Part shown: positions 1 through 12,000 of the stretch, one piece after another
Position numbering within the stretch: position 1 is the first letter of the stretch
Layout of the letters: each line of letters begins with the position of its first letter
Source: Pterobdella sp. o SKG-2022
Taxonomy: Eukaryota; Annelida; Clitellata; Hirudinida; Piscicolidae
Length of the DNA: 64,000 nt
Direction: 5' to 3'
Assembly: GCA_964035795.1 (NCBI GenBank)
Contig: OZ038320.1
Location: 8,268,671-8,332,670 of the forward strand
The notes under the pieces: model-generated
Seen by the model: the letters and a program-made list of their open reading frames with translations, nothing else
The model's database searches: none
Told to the model about the DNA's origin: nothing
Translations under genes and position numbers: made by a program

Positions 1-53
1 ATTTAAACATAGTTTGAAAAAAACAATTGGATTCTAAGGCTTTAATTGTTCAA

Positions 54-3000
54 ATGGATGGATTAGTAGACCAAGCGACTAAGAGTGGTGGAGTCAAAAT
101 ACAGCTGCTAACTCCGGAGTCCTTGGTTAAGATATCAGAAAGGATCGAAGCAGAGAAAAGATCACAAGACACCCTATCAGTGCAAGAGCAAGTGAGTCGT
201 GAAGTTTTTGATTGCTAAAGTATGTACAATTGAAGTTGGATAAAATAAATAGCGGTATAGAGGGATGTTACTAATTTGAGTTTTTTTATTCATGATAACT
301 TAATTGACTTTTATTTAAAAATTTTCATAAAACTTATTTTTCTGAAAAAAACCNNNNNNNNNNNNNNNNNNNNNNNNNNNNNNNNNNNNNNNNNNNNNNN
401 NNNNNNNNNNNNNNNNNNNNNNNNNNNNNNNNNNNNNNNNNNNNNNNNNNNNNNNNNNNNNNNNNNNNNNNNNNNNNNNNNNNNNNNNNNNNNNNNNNNN
501 NNNNNNNNNNNNNNNNNNNNNNNNNNNNNNNNNNNNNNNNNNNNNNNNNNNNNTATATGTGAGGATTTAATAGTTTTATTTACTTTGCTAAAATTTTCTA
601 GGTTAGAAAAAATCTTAAACGTGAAGAGCAGCAAAAACAGAAGCCCAACCCCGCCTTGATTCCAGGAAAGAAGTTCCCAGAGAAACTAGGATCGTTTCCT
701 AAAGAACTGTATGGAAAGCCCATTGAAGATATCGATGAATTCTACAAAAACCAATATGTAAATGTTTTTGCATTTATTGAGTTTACTTTTGAGCTTAGTA
801 TCAATTATTATGTCAGCTACTAAAGCATCAAAATAAGCATCTAGAGCTACCAAGCTCGAACCCGTGTTGGGCCAACAATTAACATCTGTTCCACTTTGTT
901 TAAATTTTCAGCATGCACTTTGAACAATACAAAAAATAGATACTATCTTATAATGAAATTATATTGAGTGAAATCTATGTAATTATTCAAGTATCAATCT
1001 TTTTTTGCCAAACACGCCACTATCAAACCGTTCATCCATTCGCCCATCTATCCATCTATCAATTATTTTTCAGACGTTCATGGTGGTTGCTAAAGACAAT
1101 ACAATGTTTCGTTTTAGTGCAACAAAGGCATTTTTTATATTAAGTCCTTTCGTCAAGATAAGAAGCTCTGCCATATACGTTCTAACCCATCCATATCCTT
1201 TACTGAGTCACTATAAAAAGTAGCTTTAAAAAATAATGATGGAAATAAGTTATGATCAAAATTCAGTGAAAAACTGAATATCGATATTGGACACATATTT
1301 AATTTTTTTAGCCTACGAAGCGATAAAAATGTCAGATAATTAGTAGATTTCTAGTATATAAGCTTCCTTAACACAAGCTACATTCACCAGTCTGTTGATT
1401 ATGCTTGTGATTCTGGTCAACTGTGTCTTCATGGCTCTTAACACCGAGATTGCAGATCTGGAGTAATTATCTTCTTATCTTAGTAAACCAATTATATTTT
1501 ATGAATAGGTTTTACGATATTTTTTAGTTTACATTCAAGCCACTAGTGAAATATTCTCAAAAAAAATAAAAATTTAATTTATTTTAATCAATAAATGTAA
1601 GAAATAATAACTTCAATGATGATATAATTGTCAAAAAACCTCTCAGACTCTTCTTCACAGTCATCTACACTATTGAGAGCCTAAGCAGAATGGTCGCCTG
1701 TGGTTTCATACTCACTCCTTTCACCTATCTACGAGATCCCTGGAACTGGCTGGACTTTGTTGTTGTTTTGCTCGCGTGAGTTTTTAGGGGTTTTGGAAGC
1801 GTTATTTTATAAAAGGGTTTTTAGTTTGAATTATAATTTTTGCTGATATTTGGCTTGACTTCTTAGTTAGCTAAAATTAATTTTCAAGAATAATTTTCAA
1901 ATCACTTTTGATGTGACAGAATTTAAGTATTATTTAAAAAAGATGAAGTTTCATATATTATATACTATATCGATGAATCTCATTTAATATATTTTAAAAT
2001 ATTCTTCAAAAAAATAAATTTGAAATCTCAACACCTATGAAGAACAAAGTAGTTAATATTTCCTGTAACCTTTATTTAAATAATAAAAACCTAACCTACA
2101 ATAAATACTGCTAAAAGATTTAATCCATTCTGTATGGACACAGGTACGTGCAGATAGTGTTGGGAGAGGGAAGCAACATAGGGCCGCTGAGAACATTCAG
2201 AGTGTTCAGGGCCCTTAAGACTGTCACTGTAGTTCCAGGTTCTTAGATTTGGTTTATTATGAAATAGCTAGAGTATAAACTTGTAGAAGAAGGGTTTTAT
2301 AGCTGGTTTATGTGTTGAAGTGAGATATATAGCTATAAACAAAAAAAAATAAAAAGATACCGAGTTAAATTAGCTTTTAAAATTTATAATCAAACCTTTT
2401 TTAGTTAAATATTTAGTTGGTTAAAAAAATATTAACTACAACCCAGGTCTAAAGATCATTATAGGCGCTCTAATGGTTGCAGTTAAGAGACTTCGAGATG
2501 TCACTATTTTGACTCTTTTCATGCTTTCCATTTTTGCTCTGGTGGGCCTACAGCTGTACCATGGAAAACTATTGAGGTATTGAGTAGGTTGTTAATAAAA
2601 TGTTTATACAGGGGTTGCAAAGTTAACTTCATGTTGTATCAAATTCTAAGCGGTTATAATTACGATTACGAATGAGATTATAGCGGCATCAACTTCTTTA
2701 GTTTCTAGGCCACACTTGATACATTTCGTTTCTAAATTTAAAATTAAGTTGTATAGTTTTTATGATCAGTTCATAAATTTATAATATTTAGATAAAAATA
2801 AAGTTAGTTAAAAATCAGTTTCACGCGTTATTTAATAAAAAAGTAAATATATACAGGAAATGTGTGCGAATACCCAAACAAGCTTGGTTGGAATACGCCC
2901 CTCTGCATGAAATTAACAAGTGGAGGCACAACTCAGGTGATTTTCTCTTTTTCTATGAAATTCTATTTTTATTGAATTTTTCTAATTAACGCTTTCCAAT

Positions 3001-6000
3001 GTTTTAGTTTTATGTAGTTCATGAAATTAAAAATTTTCAGGCCTTATATCAAAAAATGTTACATTTGACTTTTCATTGCTTTATTAGCAAATGTAATCTC
3101 CAAATTTTAATAGATAACTGGTTGAAGCACTACTCGGGAGATTATGAAGTTTGCGATCCTGACGGAGATGGAAAAATGTGCGATGATTTTTAGTCTTTCA
3201 AAAGAAAAAACAAGTTTCAGATTTAAACTACATCGAATATAAACTTATGAAAAATTTATCCATTAGCTTAAACTAGTAAACTTTGAATATTTGAGAAAAC
3301 AAATTGTTGATCATATTTTTTCATCACAGCTGTCCCGCTAGTTACGAGTGCTTGGAGATTGGCACCAACCCTAACTACAACTTCACTTCTTTCGACAACT
3401 TTTTCTACGCTTTTCTTTGTGCTTTCAGGTGAGTACAGAAAAAACTTCAAATTCACCTGTTTTTTTAGAGACATCTTATGTATCTTTTTTTTATATTATT
3501 TGAATAACTTTTTATTTTCAATTTTTTATGAGAAATTTTTGATACATTTATTTTTAAAAAAACTAAAATTTTCAATAAGTACAACCTCATCATAAATCAT
3601 TAGACTAATGAAAATTTTAGTTTTTTTAAAAATAAATGTATCAAAAATTCCTCATAAAAAATTGAAAATAAAAATTTATTCAAATTCATCCATAAAATAT
3701 CAGAAAAAAATTATATTTATATTGAAGTTATTATGCTAAAAAATGATGTGCTGACAACTACCTATCTCACAAGAAATAACATTTTCAGACTAATGACTCA
3801 AGATTACTGGGAGAGCCTTTACCAACTGGTTATTTACATCCAAGTTTTCACCTTTCAAAATTTTTTATAAAATGTTCAATTAAATAAACTTGTAAACGAT
3901 TTCCTCATTTTTTTACGATCAAAAACAAACTGAGTAATAATACCTTGACAGACACTCAAATGCATGGGAACAACTCATATGTTTTTCTTCATTTTTGTTG
4001 TTTTCTTGGGATCATTCTACTTGGTCAGCTCATTTTTAATCTAATTTTTCAATTAAATAGTGTTAATAATAATGATTTTCATTTAATAGTTTTTATATTT
4101 CAGTTCAACGGCATTAAAATTCAATTGAGTAAAATTTAATCTTACCAGCATAACTTTGCACAAACTCAATTTCAGACAAACAAACTATAACTTGGAAAAT
4201 ATTCATATTATCAGGTGAATTTGATCTTAGCCATAGTGGCCATGTCTTATGATGACTGCCGCAAAAAAGAAGAAGCTGAAGCCGAAGAAGAGCTTGCGAG
4301 TGCTTTGGTAAAAGATTCCTCTATGTTATTAAAGATGTTATAATCACGAAATAACTCGATTCTCTTTTTATTGAGTAAAAAACTTGAATCTGGCATTAAA
4401 CTCTTATTTAGGAACTTGAAGAAAAGAAAATAGCACTGATTGAAGAAGCAATAAGAAAGAGTCCTTCTATCTGTTCATTTGCTGGTAGTAACCTGCTTGG
4501 TGAGAATAACCATGACGACGATGATGCTGGGGAAAACGATGTAAGAATTCAGCTTTATCTAGTCATTAAACTAAAGCTATGATTTCAATTTCAAAACTTT
4601 TTATACTTTGTGGTCTGTTTGATATATTTACATTTATGAAAAAACTTTGTGGTCTAGGAACTTTTGATGTTAAGGTCACAATAAAAACACTAATGGAGTT
4701 GAACATTATGTATTTAATTCACTCCTCAAGCGTGCGTTTATAATTTGTAACAGAAAATATTTTTTTCAATTTTAAAAACGAAATGTATCAGAAATATTCA
4801 TAAGAAACTTTTTTACGAAAAGCTTTGTGTTGTTCAGTTGATACTCATTTGACTTAAAGAAATAATTCAATCGATCGTTAGAACCTGAACGATTCAAGTC
4901 AAACTGAAGACACAGCAAGACAACTTTACAACATTCTCAACTACAAATCACAGTAACTTAATTGGAACATTTGTTACCATTTCCTATCAAATGTAATTCA
5001 CTTGTAACCAGTAGAAAGGTGATAATAATCTTTATATTCATTTCATACGTGTTGTATGAAAAGCATTCTATTATATGTTATTATATAATTTTTTGGATAG
5101 TTATTTCAAATCTATCACTAGCTTAGTTAACAAACGTACGTATATAGTCGCTTCGGAGGTTCGTTGCTGCAGAGAAGTTCTAAGAAGCAAGCTTCAATGA
5201 GAAGAATCCATGGGCCCACCACATCATCACCCAGAAATAGCATTCAGTTTAAAGGTTGCATTATTCAAGTATGAATGTAGAAAAATTGATTTCAACAGTT
5301 AAATGATCGAAAATTAGTTTTTTTTAGTGAGTTTACAAAACTAACCTAGAAAACTCTGCGGCATGATTTGTTCTGTAGACTCATAAAAAAAAACAAATAT
5401 TAAATTTTTGAATTTTCTACATAATGAAAATTTTTTAATTCAAAATTTGAAATAAAAAATTACTTAGTAGTTTTGCTAAACATTGGAATACCAATGTTTT
5501 CCACTAACTTGATCAGAATGGGACCATGAGGGGGGAAGAAAATCTCTAGTTCCCGAGGTGTGGGTGGAGGATGTTGATGATGATAATGATGCTGGCAGCT
5601 CTTGTAGCATCAAAACTTACAGTGACAACAAAGTAGGCTTATATTCATTTTTTTGCAATAGAAACAGCATGATGAATCATGCATCAACATAATCTTAGTT
5701 TTAAGGTTTTTATACTTTATAATTAATTAAAATTACACTAGATAATGTAAGATACTCTTACGAAAAGCTTCGTGTATTAAGTTTCTCAATAAACCTCAGT
5801 GTTTGTTTCTATTAGATATATAATTAATTAAAAATAGATCGAAAAGTTTCAAGAACTCAATGTAAATTGCTTGACTTTTTTTTTCTGAATATTTCTAAAA
5901 ACATAGAAGTAATTTTCATTATAACTTCATTTATTTTTAATATGTTTTTGAAACGGAAAACTCTCAATTTTTCCAAAAATCGCTAGTTTAAAATGATAAC

Positions 6001-9000
6001 TAACTCAACTTTCTTTGATAAACAGACCAAGCAAGACCACACACTTTCGGGCAGTAGACTTCATTATCCTGCTGTAGTGAGGAGGCTGTCGAAGGTTTCC
6101 AATGTGTCCCAGCTCAGAATGGATGGTACTTTGTTTAACTTCTGTTTTAGCAATTTATTTTGAATTACTTTAAAAATATTTTAAAAGAATTTTTGGAAAC
6201 CATTATAAGAAATTTAGTTTTTCATAATATTTTCAAAGTTTATTTTTCAACGTAATCTAACAACTTTGATTGGTTTCAAAATTATATTTTATACTTCAAC
6301 CAAACTCGGCATAACTCATCAACGCTGGCACCTACAGACGTAAGGAAGCTCCAAGTGATGCTGGAAACCTCAACTCATGGCCGATGTTTGTCATTTGTTT
6401 ATTCTTAGTTATGAATTCATTAAAAAAACTCTCTTTTAATAGTTTTTTTAAACTTTTATATGCTCAAAAAAAGCTGTTTTTTATTAAACAAAAGAAGTTA
6501 TAGATTAATTTATTCAAATAAGTCAAATACAATTTTATTTTTCAACCATATTAATTTGGGGTTGCAATGTTTGCAGTGTCTTTCAAAGGTGAAACCCCAT
6601 CACGTACAGACAAGATCATGAATAGATTCTACTTCCTTCTCTTTGGCTGGGAGTACCCTAAAAAATGGAAAAGGTGTGTGCATGACTGATTTTTTGGTTG
6701 ACGCCATTTTTTTAATTATTTAAAATTATTCGAATGATTATTTTGAGTAAATAATTGATATAATGGCAATACAAACGATATCAATAGTGATAAAATAAAA
6801 AATTTTGCAAACAACAAAAACGAATGGAAGGTTTGCGAAAGGTGTGGAGATGTTCATAATGGACCCCTTTGTGGACCTTTTCACTACCCTGTGCATCGTA
6901 ATCAATACATGCCTCATGGCATTCGACCAGGCTGATAATTCTCAACATATGATTGATGTGCTACTGCTTGGAAACTATGTAAGAACTCTTTAATTTAATA
7001 ATATTTTGCTTTAATTCGTATTTTAACTTATTAAAAATTTACCACAAAACTTGATAAATATTTAGTGTTCTTTCAAACCTTTTTATAGAAATGTTTTAAA
7101 TACATGTTGAATAAGTACATAACTATGCATTCTGGAACAATACGAGATAATTGAATTTCAAATTTTACCAATTGTTTTTTTAAATTAATGATAAAATTAA
7201 TAGTGATTGTTTCATACTTGAGTTGAAGTTTTATTCTTTCTCCTGAAGATTTTCACGATCATATTCGCCATAGAAGCCTTTTTGAAGATCGTTGCTCTGA
7301 AATTTTTCAACTACCTCAAAACAAAGTGGCATTGTTTTGATCTATTGATAGTTACATTGAGTTTAATAGAAATGACTTTCAGTGATGTAAAGAGTTTTTC
7401 CATATTAAGATCTTTCAGATTGGTATGTTTAAGTTTAATTATTTATTTTTATACTCAGTGATTTGCTGAAAAGAAATGGTTCATAAAAGATTTAAGAACT
7501 TTTTGGATGAATGAATGATTTAATATAAAGAATGAAAAATTTATTAGTAACTTCAACACATTAAACTCCACAGCTGAGAATTTTCAAATTGGCCAAATCA
7601 TGGCCTACTCTCAACTTGTTAATTGGGATTATAGGCAAAACAATGGGAGCTTTAGGCAATCTGTGTTTTGTGCTTGCTATTATCGTCTTCATCTTTGCAG
7701 TCATGGGAATGCAGGTTTATTTTTTCAAACTATTTTTTCTTTCGCTAGTGAATTTGTTTGAACAAAAATCAAGTTTTTGAAATTGTTTATGATTTATTAG
7801 TTTTATGCCATGAACGCACCGTGTTACAAATGTCAAATTAGCAACATTATGTAGATAGCAGTCTACATTATGTTGCTCATTCAAATTTTACAATTTCACC
7901 ACGGTGCGTTTATGGCATAAATAAATGAATTTAAACGAAAATAATGAAATATTAAACGGTATTTTAAAAAAAATACCTATTAATACGCAAATTTTTCAAT
8001 GTATCTCAAAAACCTGAATATTACGTTCTTAAAAAACAAAGGTGTTTGGCAAAGACTATGCGGACAAGGGGGAAGACATGAGATGGCACTTCAAAGACTT
8101 TCTGCACTCTTTCATGATCGTTTTCAGGTTCTTATTTCATCAAGAAATACCTAAATAGTTCAAGCGTTAGATAAAACTTATTTCTCCACGATCCAAAATA
8201 TAATATAGACATTTATTTAATGAATAAAGTTTAACTTAGAAGTTTTAACTGATTATTCTTGTATACGTGTTCTAAAAAAAATAATTTTCTTTATAGCTCA
8301 AAAACTATATGAAATTCTAAATACAGAGTATATAAAGTAGATATATATTTGAAGCATCTAACGTGCAGAGTGCTGTGTGGAGAGTGGATCGAATCGATGT
8401 GGGACTGCATGAGATTCTCAAAGGTGTATGCCTGCATCCCCTTCTTCATGCTCACGATGATTATCGGCAACCTCGTGGTAGGTGGAAGCATGGTTGAAAT
8501 TCACTCTGTTTTTTTTTAAATGTCTTTACAGTAGTTTTTTGTTTCACACAGATGGATACTCATGATATTTGTTTTTTTAGAGACATTTTATGTATCTTTT
8601 TTTTCAATCCAATTTACTTGATTTTTATCGTATTTGTATGTACTATTTTTGATAGATTTTAAAGAGCACATCTTGATTTGCTTAAAAATATGTAAATATT
8701 ATTACACAGATTTTGAATCTGTTTTTGGCTCTGTTGTTAAGTTCGTTCACTGCTTGCCAGTCTTCAGATGATAGTACAGATGCTCAACAAGAAGTTACTA
8801 AACTACAGCAGGCCATTGAAAGAGTTATCCGTTTCAACAATTATGTCTTATACAAATCTAGACGCTTGTTTGTTAAAGGTTGGTCGTACGTGGTAAAGTT
8901 ATTTCAAGAATGATAGCATTTAACACATTATACGTCAAATTTTATAGACTTATTCAAATTTTAGCGAAAAGATTATGCGGTAGTTTGAGAAACAGTGAAA

Positions 9001-12000
9001 AAAACAAGAAATCTGAAATAACTCCCTGTCATAGTTTGAAAACTCAAATTTTGCAGTTGAATACGGCAGGTTTCAATTTTGACTATAGGAAAAACGTTAA
9101 AAGACTTTTATGAATATTAAGTTAAGTCACATTAAACATTTTTTTAACAGAAAGTGCAAATTTAATATTTCAAGATCAACTCAAAGCTAAGGTACTTCAC
9201 AGTATAAAACCATTCAGACTAACTTAATCAGCCTATATAAAATTCAGAATGTAATAGAAACAGAACCAACATCTCCGACATTATTATCAGCATCATCTTC
9301 TTCTCTGTCTCTTTCTTCATATTCTTCTTTCACTCACTCCTCGCTGGTATCCTCAAGCCATAACGACTTAAGTAAGTTGTATGGTCCCAATATCAAGGAA
9401 GTCACTGTGGTAAGTGTCGACTTCCCTGCTGACTGCTGCCCTAGACAATGCCTTTGTAGACACAGTTTGTATTGATTTTTTTTCAATATAATTAGCCGGT
9501 GTTTGAGATTTCAAGATGATTACCTCATACAACAGAAGTTTGGTCTGCCATGATGAACACAAGTCTGGGCAGAAGATGGTGGTCGTTCAGGTTCTTATAC
9601 TGGTTTTTTAACGTTTTAAAAGATTATTGTTATTTTTGCTTTTTTGAAACAGTTCATTAGATCAATAAAATGCTATTCTAATAGACACATCATGTCTAAT
9701 TTGGGAAAAAGATCAGCAAGAAGCAGACATTAACCAGAACTTCTGAAAAATTTTTTAGAGTTTTTAAAACAGCTATGAATATTTTCGATTAATTTTGCTC
9801 TCCAAGTAAATAATTTTCAACCCATCTAGATGTTACTGCAAGATATTAGTACAGCATAAGCTATTTGAATCTTTCATCATCGTCATCATTCTTCTCAGCA
9901 GTTTAACTTTGGTTAATATTTCATCGTTACGATGTTCAATATTTACACTTTATTTAATAGTGTATGCAAACATAATATTTCATGAAATAGATTTGATTTT
10001 AAATTTTTTAAAACCAAGCAGATTTATGGACAAAAGTTCATACTAGATAAAAGTGCTCTAATATTAAGTCTTTCACGTTGAACAATCCCAGGCGTTAGAA
10101 GACAAATACATAAGAGAAAACCCACTACTGCAACAAGTTCTTAACAACCTTGATAAGATTTTCACTGTGGCCTTCACTATGGAACTTCTGCTTAAGCTCA
10201 CAGCTCATGGCCCCATCCATTACTTTAATGATGCCTGGTGCTGGCTGGACTTTGTGATAGTTGTGGTACGATTATATAAATAGTTGATTAGGATGCTTAT
10301 ATATTAACGCTGATTCAAACCAATTGTTTCAAATTTAAGTTTATAATTGATGGCCAACTTTGAGCACAAGTATACTTGGTAAGGATGTTTTGATGACAAA
10401 AAACCGTATGCTTGATTACATTTTGTGACACATTTTAACTTGATCAAATTTTTTGAAAATCAAAGTTTGTTAGTTTTGAGTATTATAAATTTTTATAAAA
10501 ATTTTTGCATAAGTAAATATTATATTTTATTTTTACCTTCTCTGAATTTTCTTGTTACATACAACGTATTTCTTAGCAACAAAATACTATAAACTCTATA
10601 TAAAAACATTCAAATTTACAAATCCATCAAAAGTGCCCTAATGTATCGGCAGGTATCCTTAGTAGGAGAGGCAGCAGAGGGAGCAGGTCTATCAAACATG
10701 ATAGCCTTCAGGGCACTAAGGACACTGAGAGCTTTAAGGCCCTTGAAAGCAGTGTCGAGGTGGGAAGGAATGAGGGTTAGTAATGTCTCGTTTTTTTATT
10801 GGATTGATAAAGATTTGAATATTATGCTCATAAAATTGATTTTTTATTTTTCTTTATACCAATTTAATAAGCTAACGAATTTTTTGAATTTGTGCAATTC
10901 TAGCTTTTGCTAATCAATTTCACAATTTTATAAATAAAAATTTTCGAGCTTATATATCCCAAAATATGACACTCAGGTTGTAGTCAACGCTTTGTTCCAA
11001 GCTATTCCCGCCATCTTCAATGTTCTTCTCGTGTGCCTGGTTTTCTGGTTGATCTTCAGCATTATGGGCGTCACTTTATTTGCCGGAAAATTTGACTTTT
11101 GCATCAATGACATGAACTCTGAGCCATTCAACATTTCCATCATTTCAAACAAAAATGAATGTCTTCATTACAACCTCACGTGGTACAAGCCAAAAGTGAA
11201 TTTCGATAATGTCTTCACAGCTTATCTGGCCCTCTTTCAAGTTGTAAGTTTAGTCATCGAGGTTTGGAGAGATTTCAAAATAACGCTTCAAGTTTTTCTT
11301 GAATCTAGCTGTTACATGCTAAACATATTATTGCAAGTAGTAAAATTTATTAATATTTTAAATTTTTCATTAAATGAAAACCACACATCAGGCTACTTTC
11401 AAAGGGTGGATCGACCTTATGAGATATGCTACAGATATGACCGAGGCTTGTAAACATTTAAATGAAATTTTGAAATAAAACTTAAATTTCATTTTCAAGT
11501 TACATTTTATTTTTCAATATTCCACCCAGAAAGGAGAACAGCCCTCATTTGAGAATAAGCCGTACATGTACTTATATTTCGTGGCATTCATCGTATTCGG
11601 CTCTTTTTTCACTCTGAACCTTTTCATCGGTGTCATCATCGACAATTTCAACATGCAAAAGAGAAGAGTATGCTTTCATTTTATTTCATATGTTTTAAAA
11701 AAATTTTGATTATGTTGACCATAATTGCAAACAAGATTATGTGGTATTTATTTCAGGAGTTTATATGCCAACATCAATATTTGCTTCCAAAAATATTTTC
11801 AATATAAAAATTAAAAGCCAAAATAATATCAAAATACAACTATGAAACTTGTCAAAAAATGACTTCCAAAACACAACATATATTTCCGTAGGCAGGTGGT
11901 TCTTTGGACATGTTTTTGACTGAAGACCAAAAGCGATACTACAATGCTATGAAGAAACTTGGATCTAAACAACCTCAAAAGCCTGTTCCCAGGCCTAAGG

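Noticed and set aside
27..53. Upstream in-frame extension of the channel start from a TTG codon
   Set aside because: A TGA at 15-17 closes the frame and TTG is not a normal nuclear start; the ATG at 54 leads directly into the conserved N-terminal helix region.
841..880. tRNA B-box-like word (minus strand GGGTTCGAGCTTGG) in channel intron 2
   Set aside because: No A box or tRNA fold at the right distance; a single short match in 64 kb is expected by chance.
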